DNA of 64,000 nt from NCBI GenBank assembly GCA_001510575.1, contig LNGK01000003.1, forward strand, positions 2,173,741-2,237,740, given 5' to 3'. This DNA is from Knoxdaviesia capensis. Lineage: Eukaryota; Ascomycota; Sordariomycetes; Microascales; Gondwanamycetaceae. A model generated the notes under the pieces. The model ran no database searches. It had not been told where the DNA came from and saw nothing but the letters and a program-made list of their open reading frames with translations. The position numbers and the translations under genes were made by a program. This document shows positions 1 through 9,862 of the stretch, piece after piece. Positions within the stretch are counted from its first letter, which is position 1. Each line of letters begins with the position of its first letter.

Positions 1-1076
1 TGCTGCTGCTGCTGCTGTTGCAGACGCCCCGGCTGTCAAGTTCGACAAGAAGAAGTGGGTGGCCGGCCTGACGCCCGAACAGCGCGAGCTGCTCAAGCTC
101 GAGATCGAGACGCTGCACGAGAGCTGGCTCGCCCTCCTCAAAGACGACGTCACGTGCAAGGAGTTCCTCGAGCTCAAGCGGTTCCTGAACCGCGAGGCGG
201 CCGCCGGCAAGAAGGTGTTCCCGCCGAGAGAGGACATTTACTCGTGGTGAGTGCCGGATTTGGCTTCCTTTTTTTTCTCTTTTCGTTGCCTCCGTGGCAC
301 AGACGTATGCACCTGTAGTCCCAGCCTATTAACAGACACCGTGATCCGTCTCTAGGTCCCGATACACCCCGTTCAACTCCGTCAAGGTGGTCATCGTCGG
401 CCAGGACCCCTACCACAACGTGAACCAGGCGCACGGGCTGGCCTTCAGCGTGCGCCCGCCGACGCCGGCCCCGCCGTCGCTGCGCAACATGTACATCTGC
501 CTGCGCAACGACTACGCCGGCTTCCGCGAGCCGCCGAACCGCGCCGGCCTGCTGACGCCGTGGGCCCAGCGCGGCGTGCTGCTCCTCAACACGTGCCTGA
601 CCGTGCGCGCCCACGAGGCCAACTCGCACGCCAACCGCGGCTGGGAGCGCTTCACCCAGCGCGTCATCGACCTCGTCGCCGCCCGCCGCACCCGCGGCGT
701 CGTGTTCATGGCCTGGGGCACCCCCGCCGGCAAGCGCGTCGTCAAGGTCGACGCCAAGCGCCACCTCGTGCTGCGCGCCGTGCACCCGTCGCCGCTGTCC
801 GCCGCCAAGGGCTTCTTCACGTGTGCGCACTTCCGCCTCGCGAACCAGTGGTTGGCCGGCCGCTATGGCGAGGACGCCCAGGTGGATTGGAACCTGGACC
901 CTGCGGCTCCGCCGCTGTTCCCGCCTGCTGCGCCCGCAGTTGCGGAGAAGACGGAGGAAGATGAAGAGGAGATTGCTAAAGAGGACAGGAAGAAGACTGA
1001 CGAAGCCAAGAAGGAGGATGACGAGGAGGCGGGGAAGAGTGACGAGAAGGACGACGAAACTGAGGATGAGAATTAG
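1..1076 (+). CDS. UNG1: Uracil-DNA glycosylase, family 1 (5' end outside window)
   Basis: Base-excision repair enzyme that removes uracil from DNA in nucleus and mitochondria. Exon A runs from the left edge to 246 (frame 2) and exon B from 356 to the TAG at 1074-1076. The 109-bp intron 247-355 has a GTGAGT donor and a CTCTAG acceptor, and splicing restores the family sequence IYSWSRYTPFNSVKVV. Catalytic signatures are visible: the water-activating loop GQDPYH (about 399-416) and the DNA-intercalation loop HPSPLS (about 783-800), with GVLLLNTCLTV between them. Upstream of the fold the visible part begins with an Ala run from a GCT repeat, then KFDKKKWVAGL. After the fold there is a tail of about 50 residues made almost only of E, D and K, which is unusual at the C-terminus of this family. 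The N-terminal targeting region is not in the window. It is convergent with the TDG-like gene. Confidence 0.96.
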
Positions 1077-1574
1077 TTCAAGAAACACTGCACCGGTATC
1101 TGTGGGCTGTTGGTCAGGTGGGAGTTCCATTTCTTCTCTGTTCGGGTACTGGCGTTTGCGTTTGCTCGGCTTGTGCTGTTTTATTCCTGTTGGTTTGTTT
1201 TTGGTCTTTCCCCCTACCAATCCGGGAAATTTGGGCTGTCATGTCTCTCGGAATATACACGATTGCTGTAAGAACACTCACACACTTGCACGAGACGACC
1301 GTACTTCAAAATAGCCAGTCTGCATAGAGTATGCACTGGCATTCCTTCTCAGAGGCGATTAATGACAATGCCAAACCTACGAACATGTCACACACGAGGC
1401 ACGATGCAATGGAGAGAGCCGTGTTAGAAAGAAACACCAAAAAAAAGAGAATGTATTCGGTGTGAAGTATCCTCCAAAAAGTCCCCCTCCCTTGCCTCCA
1501 AAAAACCAAAAAACCAAAAAAATCCAGAACAAAGTCTAGGATATAAAAAACCCACCAGAAGAGAGCAATGGGGA
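1077..1574. other. Convergent 3' spacer between the two uracil glycosylases
   Basis: About 500 bp holding the 3' untranslated regions of both genes. It has A-rich runs near 1438-1530 and no coding signal on either strand. Confidence 0.7.
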
Positions 1575-3255
1575 TCAGTCATCGCTCTCTCCTGGCGGGG
1601 TCCCAGTCGGGGCTCCATCCCCAGCTCCCTCCTCCTCTATCCCGGTCGCGGCCTGGAGCTCGGCCCGCCTGCCCTGAATCCACGTGCCCACGTCGGCCCA
1701 ATTCTCGACCTTCTTAGATACGTGAATTGTGTCGGCGCCGCTGGTGCTTCTGGCAACAAACACCCGCGCACCCCCCCATGGCGACCGGAACTCGCCGTAG
1801 GGATCGGGGGCACCCCCTGACGCGGCTTCATTGGCAGCCGCCCGCACCTGTTCGTCAGTGACGACGCCAAGGTTGTCCGAGAGGGGCTGCCAACCCCAAT
1901 CGAAGGAATCCTTGACCTTGGAAAACGGACGACCGTGAAGCCCACGCCAGACCGGCTCCCACACACCCTTGCTGATGATTACCACCGTCTCGGGCCGATA
2001 TCTCCGGATCTTTGCCTCGAGAACGGGGAAACCATCATATTTCTCCTTGCGGTTCAGATCACCATCCCCCCGAGTGGCACGGCTGACGAGATTCGTCAGA
2101 CCGATACCAAACAGGCGTGGCAGATCGAGATGCTCCGCAGGGAGACATTTCCGAGTGGTGAGGCCGGCCTTCCAGATTATCTCCCAGAACTTGTTAGTAT
2201 GGTGGGAATAGGCTTCGCCTGTTCCCGCCGTCTTCAGCCCCGGGTTGGTTCCTACCAGTAGGACCAACAGGCCGGGGCCAATGGCGTCCTGGAGAGGGCC
2301 CTCCTGTGTGGTGTTGGTTGTCGGCGGCGCCAGCGCCGCCTCGGACCACTCAGGAGAGGCCGTTGTCTGACCTGGAAGAAGGGTTGTGGATGGAGGGGGG
2401 ATAGAGGAGGTCGTCGTGGCATCGGCGGAACCCTTAGTCGACCGAGTCTTCTTGTTGGGTCCGCGACGCCGCTTGGCAGGCCGACCCTCTTCCTGCGTCG
2501 CAGCCCCTTCTAGATTGCCAGCCGACGGATCGGCTTTGGAAGTGGCTGGAGAGGCGAGAGAAGAAGAGGGTCGGCCCCCACGACGACGACGAGAGGGAGC
2601 TTTGGGGTTTTGTAGGTTGGAGGGAGCTCTGTTGAGAGAGGCCTCCAACCCCGACTGGATGATGGCTGATGTTGAATCAGACGCATCGTGAATCGTCAAC
2701 GACGACTGTAAGTGGGACAAGCATGTTAGCAAAAGATGATGCATCAAACAGGGATCAATCAGATGGCAAAAAAGTGACTAACTTAACACCTCCAATTTGG
2801 AGGCAGATAATATCCGTATCTTTGGGATACAGTGTTGGGAAATGGAGATAGTTGTGTGAAGCATGTGTGGAACAAATTGGTGGTGGTGGTGGTGGCCCAA
2901 AATGTGAGGGATGGGTGATTTTGAACTCTGTGGGCAGGAAAAAAAAGTATGTAAAGGAGAAGAAATGAAGAAGGAGAACTAGGTGGGAAGAAAAAGTGAT
3001 ATAGGGCATTTATTTAACTGGGGGAGAAAAAGAGAATGATTAACAACTTACCTCTTTGCCCACGGTGGGCAGGGAAGGCACCACAGCAGAGGCACTGGCC
3101 ACCGGGGCAGGGACAGGGACACCGGGCACGGCAACACCGGGCAGCAAAACAACCGCACCAGCAGGGGCGGGCTCAGGGGCAACAGCCCCAGAAGCAGCAA
3201 TGGCGGCCATGGCCGACGGGACCAACGGCAGGGACACAAGAGACGACGACGACAT
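1575..3255 (-). CDS. G/T(U) mismatch-specific DNA glycosylase, TDG/Mug family
   Basis: Family-2 uracil glycosylase, which removes U or T mispaired with G in the nucleus. Proposed exons on the minus strand: 3255-3052 (ATG at 3255) and 2705-1575, joined across a 346-bp intron (donor GTAAGT at 3051, acceptor TTACAG ending at 2706). Both junctions are phase 0, giving 444 residues. Motif 1, VGTNPGLKTAGTG, is present with the Asn of GxNPG near residue 222. The TDG block GLTNLVSRATRGDGDL follows, and the DNA-binding loop motif 2 is degenerate, ARSTSGAD (about 386-393). The N-terminal half is low complexity: an Ala/Pro/Val stretch from exon 1, then basic AT-hook-like patches RRRRGGRP and KRRRGPNKKTR, which resemble the DNA-clamping N-terminal arm of TDG. 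The catalytic part is secure. Exon 1 is a prediction, because a start inside exon 2 (ATG at 2747) would avoid the long intron. Confidence 0.88.
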
Positions 3256-4137
3256 CTTTGTTTGCTCTATCAAAAAGGGAACCACGGCGGCATGAAGGGG
3301 AAAAGCCAGAATGTTAGTAACAATGGACAGAACAAAGCCTCAGGGGCGTCCCGGCCCGGGACAGGACAAAGAAGAGGCATCCATCAAGTTCAGCAGTAGC
3401 TAGTGAAAGATAGTGAAGCAGGCAACTCGATGTAAGAGGGGATATACTAACTTTGACGGTAGCACTTGACTTCTTTACAACAATAGCGAGGGATAGGCAG
3501 TCAGTATCCTGGCAAGAACAATGGTAACAAGAACGATCGAACTCTGGATGAGAAAGAAAGAAAGAAAGAAAGAAAAGAAGAAGAGAAAGAGAAACGAAAA
3601 AAGGAGGGCGGCGGAGGGGAGGCCGCATCTTATACCTAGGAAGCAGCAGCATCACTAGCGCCATTGATCAGTCATGAATGAGATGGATTTTCATGAATAT
3701 GAATTGAGCAGGTTTCATATCGTGCCCTACCTCGAGGCTATCACGGGAATATCGGCTTAACCGTCATAACTGCCCGCTTAGATGCATGTTCTTAGGGCAA
3801 AGAGAGCCATGATTTGGGAAGGAACTCTGGATAGGGAAGGAACAACTACCCCTGATCGAACCTAATGGAATCCGGTGGTGCAGTGAATGAGTCATGTTCG
3901 AAGGGGAGATGGTGAAGAGCATGATGCATGGTTGGGGAAATAATGATGCACGATCAAAGGAATGACGCATGGTCAAAGAAACAATGATACACGGTCAGAG
4001 AAGCCTCGGAAGAATGGGGTTTTGCTTGTGTATTGACGGTGACATGAAGTCTAGGCATTATATCAACAAGTGTCGTCCCCTTTAGCGTCTCTGCCACTGT
4101 AAAACAGATCCTGTGGGCGCTACATCTACAGGGTCAA
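3256..4137. other. Upstream region of TDG-like gene, no gene seen
   Basis: Purine-rich on the plus strand near 3541-3630, including a GAAA microsatellite at about 3548-3572. This makes it pyrimidine-rich on the coding strand of the TDG-like gene, as expected of a fungal 5' leader. The rest, up to the P450 relic, carries no supported reading frame. Confidence 0.55.
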
Positions 4138-5308
4138 TTAGGGGAGACTATTCAACATGAGCCCAACTAGCTTCTTCTGGGCCTGCTCCAGAGTGTCCCG
4201 GTCCGCCACCACAGGGCTGGCGACGGCAGTGCGGACGATGTGGGCAATGGCGGCCACCGACTCGGCCTGGGCCATGTTCATGCCGGGACATACACGCGGG
4301 CCGACCGACCACGGCAGGCAGGAAAACACCGCGGTCTCGGTTCTGGATGGTGCTGTTGCCCAGGGTTGAGCCGGGCTCCAGGAACCGGGTTGGGCGGAAC
4401 TGCGTGGAGTCGTCGCCCCAGAGTGTGGGGTGTAAGTCTGCAGGGCTGGGTTATTGACATATGCCATGCAGGGGCTCTGGAGGATGTGCAGTTTGCCGTA
4501 GACGGTGGGAATGGGTTGCGAGGTGTCAATGCTGCGGCTAAGGTGGATCAAGGGCGGGTAGAGCCGAAGGACTTCGAGCTAGAGATGGGAGGGATGGCGG
4601 TTCGAATCGGAGGAGTGGCATAAAAAGGGGCTGGAAGCAATAGAAAGTCCGGGGAAGAGAAAAAGAAATCCCAGGGTCCACTGGCCATGATTACCGAACA
4701 CCGGACCAGTTGCGGATACACGGTCTTGTTATCTTCAGTCTCGCCCTCCTTAGAGTCTTTCGTGACAAAATCAACCTCCTCGCGCATCCACTCCTGCCAC
4801 TCAGGGTGGGCAGCCATGGTGGCAACAGCATACGCAAGCGAGTTGGCAGTCGAGTCGAACTCGGCCGCGGTGAACACAAACATGTTTCCAGCAATCTCCT
4901 CATTCGTGAGATCCTGGTCACCAGCGACATGGCGGTCACGCAACTCCCAGCCATATACTGACGCATTCAGTCCGGGACAGGACATGTATCTCTCCAAGAA
5001 CGGCCGCAGAGGCTCTTTGATAGCGATATCGGAGTATGAAAGTCCCGTCAGTGGGCTCACACAGGCAGAGAAGAAATCTAAAAATACATGATACATACGT
5101 TATTCGTGTAGAATGGACAGACGACAACTGGAAAGCCACTGGCCTTCGCATCTATGTAGTTGCGGTACAGTGGCCACAGCCACCACCGGGCAAGCCAGCC
5201 CTCGGCGACTGTGGAGAGGATTGGAACCAGCGAGAAAGCCATGGCGATCGCTGGTATTGAGCTGGTGAGAGCTAAGATAGATGTATATGTTGAGGGCAAA
5301 AGCGCCAT
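4138..5308 (-). pseudogene. Cytochrome P450 pseudogene with internal deletion and frameshifts
   Basis: Read on the minus strand. It opens at ATG 5308 with a hydrophobic membrane-anchor segment and the post-anchor sequence ARWWLWPLYRNYIDAKASGF. It then jumps straight to the I-helix (AGNMFVFTAAEFDSTAN, about 4880), so roughly 150-250 residues are missing. The ExxR motif appears as LEVLRLYPPLIHLSRS after a genuine-looking intron (acceptor CTCTAG near 4583). The heme loop is PWSVGPRVCPGMNMAQ (about 4260-4310), with the Cys ligand kept. Between K-helix and heme loop the family sequence (WGDDSTQFRPTRFLEPGS) sits in a different frame from both flanks, so at least two compensating indels exist. The deletion joint lies in a 21-bp remnant (5078-5098) with a GTATGT donor and TTTTAG acceptor, too short to splice. 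Anchor, I-helix, ExxR and heme motifs make the family certain; substrate unknown. Confidence 0.85.
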
Positions 5309-7242
5309 CGTGAGGTTCCCACTTGCCTCTTGGCATGAACAGATCACAGATGCAATAATAAGTGTCCGATCGATCAAAACGCCGCGGGCAGAGACCTTCA
5401 AGCACAAACGCGTGCGGGAACGGGGGAATCAAAATCATATCTACGGACAGAGTTATATGAGCTTGTATGTACGGTTATGGTCAGGAGAGTCTCTTACAGA
5501 CCGGGCTTTTGTGTACTCAGCGTCGCAGGAGACGTTGATTGGGTCTGTCTGTATCCTGTCAGCACTCACATCTGCGTGGGCCCTGACATCTGAGATTCAA
5601 GGCCACTGGTCAATGCGGTTTAGGGTCTACTTACTTATTCTACCTACGATAAAAAAAGGGCACTTCAAGATAAAGCGTCCAGCTTCCTCGGCTCGGCCTT
5701 GTGGGTGGTGCAAGTTTGTATGCAATGCTAAACGTCGGATTATGAAACCTAACTTTTTTATTTTTTTTTTGCCTGCCCTGATGCAACGTCCAGAAAAAAC
5801 AGACCCCGATCGGGGCTGCCGGCTGCGGTTCCGGATTTGCGGGGCTCAGGCAATAGCCCATCCCGGAAAATATACGGGCGGGGCGTTCGCCAAGAGGCTT
5901 TTGACTCCTTTTCGTTAGCCTATCCAGGGAGTCATGCCGCCCCCCATGAAATCGCGTGGTGGTGAATCTCTGGCTTTGGGAGGAAGAGAGATATACCGCG
6001 CTATCAGATCCTACGCAGCAACCAAGAAACGCAGATATGGCACCGAAACAGACATGCCGACACCCGCCCTGAAGTACCTTGGCCAGCCCTTACTATGGAA
6101 TCTATGCCTGGAATGCCCCAGAGCCCTACAGAGAGACCTGTCTTACCATGTGGGCAATCGGCTTGCCCTCAATCCAAACGCAAGGCCTAGCCCCAAGGTC
6201 GTAAGACATTTGCTCTTGTAACGGGAAGGCACACTCACATCTGAAACACAACATTTGAGGAAGGCACGAAATTCCAAAGAGAAGAAAAAAAAAACGCCCC
6301 ATTATGTGCGCGGAAGGAGCGTTCTGTCAGTCGTGCCTTCCGCAACTGACCCTAACCGTACCCTAATCCGCTCTAACATCATAACCCCAATTGAACGATA
6401 TCTGTAAAACAAGGCAGCAGCCCGGATCTGAGGCGTTCGTGTTCATCTGGTGATGATCATATTTGGGTTAGTGATTCCCACGGCATCAGCTGATAAGCGG
6501 TGCGAAGTTCGCCTACTTAGTGATTCCCAGCCCATCTCGGCATCAGCTGATAAGCGGTGCGAAGTTCGCCTACTTACATTTTCTTTTATGGTGTCTGGCT
6601 GTGCCCTTCAGCCCGGCGAGGAGTTTCAAGGTACAAGGTATAAGTAACGGGCTCTGTCCCTCCAGTCATCGTGCGAACTGTTCGGTGTCTGACTCTGCTA
6701 CGAACTCGGGTGTTTTGCTCGGGAGAAGCCCTGTTTTCTCTTGTTCTGGTCCCTTCACTAACACATGCCGCTGCTCAGATTTCTTGCAGCACATTCCGGG
6801 GACCCTGAAGCTCGGTCGCTTTTACCACTGGTGATTCGCCGATCGCTGGGCCTCGCTTCCGCCGAGCCAACGACGGTCGAACGAGATCTTCTGGCCAAGC
6901 TCGCATAGCTTCGCCGACCGCACATTCGCCCAATCTGGCAATGCTCCCTCCATCTTCTTTCATACAACCGTGTCTCGCGTCCCCAGTGTCCAGTATTCCT
7001 TCGTCATGAATTTTTTTTTCATTCTTCCGCCGTGCCTCTCTGTCGGAATCTCCGGGTTCCTCTTTGTGTGCATATTTTCTCTTTGTACCCAGCCGTCTTC
7101 GCTTGGCTCGATACCCTGCAGCGGGCCGATCCAGCTGTCCCAAGAACGTACAGACACACACACATTGGGCTCAAGGCTGGCGCCTAAGATTCGCCATAAA
7201 CAACCATACCCCCACTGTTGCTGTCAGTTCTCTCGTGGCAAA
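5309..7242. other. Spacer between two pseudogenes, no intact gene
   Basis: No reading frame here has recognisable domains. An open frame at 5934-6221 (+, 95 codons) has no family likeness that I know and no supporting splice or codon pattern. A local tandem duplication at 6471-6576 is listed separately. Confidence 0.5.
6471..6576. repeat. Short tandem duplication (39-bp direct repeat)
   Basis: An identical 39-bp block occurs at 6481-6519 and 6538-6576. Each copy is preceded by GTGATTCCCA or the same minus spacing differences, giving a period of 57 bp. Each copy contains the perfect palindrome ATCAGCTGAT. It looks like a recent slippage or repair duplication in the decayed region. Confidence 0.9.
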
Positions 7243-8255
7243 TGGACACCTCTCCACCGTTCCGGCCGAAGACCCGACCGTTCCCTGGGAATCTGCGGCT
7301 GAGGGGGAACTTCGCGCGCGAAAGCTACGCAAAGGCACCATAAGCTACTAGGAGTGCAAACGCCGCAAGATCAAGTCAGAATACCTGCACGAAACCGACA
7401 CAACTTGCACGCGCTGTCGCCTGCGCGGGATAGCCTGCATTGGCCAGCAGTTTCCCGAGACCCAGAACCCCCGCCCCGGCACTGTGCATATGGGAGACTG
7501 TATCGTTCGCGTCGAGACCCTGATTGAACAGCTGGTAAAAAAGGTCCACAGTCCTCTAGATGCAGAAAGCAACACCCCCCACACAGAGACGTCTCCGTCT
7601 GTCGGTCAAGAGCGCCGACTTGATACGGCGACTGCTGGCCATTGAGGCCGCGCAGCAGCGGCCGGCGCGAAGTGAGTTATTCGGCGTCCAAGTCGAACGA
7701 TGCGCCGTCTTCGGGCTGGGCTGCGGGAGGTGGGGCGGATGAGAACGCGCAGAAGGTCATGTTTGACGGCAAAGTGTCGGGTGGTAGCTCGTTCCTCCGG
7801 ATCTATATTCCGTACTTTGGCACGATCTGTGTCAAGAGGGAGGGTGTTATCTCCAACGAACACCCGCAATCTTTTATCTAGGCCCCCCTCGCCCCCGCTG
7901 GCAGAGTGCCCGGTGCGATTCCAGTCTTCCCCCCTGGCAGAGCCCGCATCCTCGGTGTATGGATCAGCCACCACCGTCCCTTCAACATCCCAATCCTTCC
8001 TTGACCCGTCCTGTCTCCCGCCTGTTTTTAGATATGTCTGCGCCCAATGTCGTGCTCCCAGGCAACGGCATGCAGACCGCGATCGGCGATCTGCTGATGC
8101 AGCACCAGTACATGTTCCCCGGCCTGGCGGTCGATGCGGAGGACTGGGCGTTCCAGGAAATCGACTCGGCGTTCTTCGATAGCATTATCCGGGGAAGCGA
8201 TGATGGAGCTGCGGCGGCGGCGGGAAGCAGGGTCCTGCGGATCCGGATGCGGTAA
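7243..8255 (+). pseudogene. Zn(II)2Cys6 transcription factor pseudogene
   Basis: From 7352 the frame reads ECKRRKIKSEYLHETDTTC followed by TRCRLRGIAC, a fungal binuclear zinc cluster. Only four of the six cysteines remain: the first is Tyr and the third Ser. An in-frame TAG (7349-7351) sits between the lost first Cys and the second Cys, where related proteins usually have any residue. Upstream the same frame gives AEDPTVPWESAAEGELRARK. The nearest good ATG (7243) is in another frame, so a frameshift is also needed. Downstream the frame closes at 7629. Regulator-like sequence resumes in another frame near 8038-8230 (GDLLMQHQYMFPGLAVDAED), resembling a C-terminal end, so most of the middle is lost or scrambled. 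The class is clear; the extent of the relic is a guess. Confidence 0.65.
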
Positions 8256-8756
8256 TGCAGACCGGTTGGCCGTCTCTGTACTGATATGTGTTTTGATTCT
8301 GGTGTTTGGGGGATGGTGGGTTGTTCTTGGATTTCGTGCTGTGATGCCTGGATTTCTGGATTTCTGGGGTGGTCTGTTTCATTTTGTAATTTGTTATGGT
8401 CTCCTTCGTGTCTCGAAGTGCAGAGAATATGCATGTGTGATAACTCATGAGATTTGATTGCATATGTTTCCACAGAAGACGAATCCAATGTGAATCTTTA
8501 TATTGGGTGGTTGCACAGTGTGTTGCAGGAAACATCACCATGGCTTGATATATATGCTGGACGTGAAAATACGGCATGGAGAGGATATCGCTGAGTATGG
8601 CACAGCAGAAGCCGAAATGAACAGAAAAGGAGATTGTGCGCCACAAACAGCAGCGGAAGTCGTGATAGAGCAAACACGCAGAAAAGACGAAAGACCCGAA
8701 ACCCCCAAAGCCCAGATACAAATACACGCACACATACAAATCGGTACACACGGCTC
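8256..8756. other. Spacer downstream of RIM2-like gene, no gene seen
   Basis: T/G-rich then A/C-rich sequence between the regulator relic and the carrier stop codon. It probably includes the carrier 3' untranslated region. Confidence 0.5.
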
Positions 8757-9862
8757 TTAGAACAAGCTCACCACAAACTCATACACACTCAGCGTGATGA
8801 TTGCCGACGGGATCGAGCGGATCAGGTGCGGGGTGACGCCGCCGTACAGGCCGACGAGGCGCTCCTCGCGCCACACCAGGCGGAAGCACTGCACCAGGCC
8901 GGTGTACTTGCGCACGCCGTCGGGGCCGGGCGCCTGGCGCATCCGCGTGCGCACGACCTCGTGCGGGTAGAAGGCGAGCGAGGCGATGAACTTGGATGCG
9001 CCGGCCGCCCCGCTGGTGGCGGCCCATTTGCGCCCTTCGGCCAGCATGGACGAGGGCCCGTCGGCAGCACCGGCCGAGGCGGCGGCGGGCGGCGGCAGGG
9101 ACGCCGAGAAGAGCGTCTTGAGCTGCTCGTACAGCACCAGGTGCGCGGTGGTCTCGACGGAGCCGAGGTAGCTCGCCGACAGCCCCGCGAACAGGCCGCG
9201 CACGCCCTCGGCCCGCACGACCTGGCGCACGCAGTCCAGGCTGCCGGCGTACTGGCGCACGCCGCGGCCGCCGTCCGCGCGCGCCTTGTCGAGCTGCAGC
9301 CGCGTCTTGACCAGCCAGATCGGGTTGGTGGCGGTGCTCGTGGCGATGCCGGCGGCCGCGCCGCTGACCATCGGCACCACCAGCGCGTCGGGCGCAACGC
9401 CCAGGAACTCGGGCGCCAGCCGCTTGCAGTTGCCGTACGTGTAGAACTTGATCGCGGTCGCGGGCACGACGCCGGTCAGCCCCGGGCCCAGGCCGCGGAA
9501 GAGGCCGCGCGCGCCTTCCTGGCGGTAGATGCTGGCGAGAATGTGGAAGGTCTGGCGGACTTGCGCGGAGATCACGCCGGCGGGGCCGCGCCGGGCGGCA
9601 GAGGCAGCGGGAGGTGCCGCGGCTGCGCCGGAGTAGTACTCGCCTTGCAGACGTGTGCGGAGCACGTCGAGCGGCGAGGTGAGGAGACTGGTGGCGAGTC
9701 CGCCGGCTCTGTATTGGTTGGTGGTGTGTCAGTTGGAGGGAGAGTCACTGGGGAGAACGGGGAGAAGTGCGCGTGTGCTTACGTTCCGGCGATCAGGTGG
9801 CTCCACGGCTTAAGCCATTCGCGCGACGACACAACCGGCGCCGGCTGCACCGAAGACGTCAT
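8757..9862 (-). CDS. RIM2: Mitochondrial pyrimidine-nucleotide carrier (RIM2/SLC25A33-36 type)
   Basis: Inner-membrane carrier of the SLC25 family, 343 residues. Exon 1 is 9862-9783 (ATG at 9862) and exon 2 is 9708-8757. The 74-bp intron (GTAAGC donor, TACAG acceptor) is phase 2, and splicing yields HLIAGTAGGLATSLLTSPLD. The three carrier repeats show their PxD/ExxK/R signatures: PLDVLR (about 39-44), NPIWLVK (about 155-161) and YPHEVVR (about 274-280). The Trp in the second signature and the PHEVVRTRMRQ block in the third are characteristic of the RIM2/PNC subfamily, which exchanges pyrimidine (deoxy)nucleotides for mitochondrial DNA and RNA synthesis. The EGARGLFRGLGPGLTGVVPA block also fits. 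It is divergent from UAP1 across 1.3 kb. Exact substrate is inferred from subfamily only. Confidence 0.93.

Noticed and set aside
174..1220. 348-codon open frame antisense to UNG1
   Set aside because: Overlaps the certain UNG1 exons and intron; no domain.
4595..4625. B-box-like GGTTCGAATC
   Set aside because: It lies in the intron of the P450 relic and no A box or clover-leaf can be drawn around it.
5934..6221. 95-codon plus-strand open frame between the pseudogenes
   Set aside because: No homologous motif, no codon bias, and located in decayed DNA.
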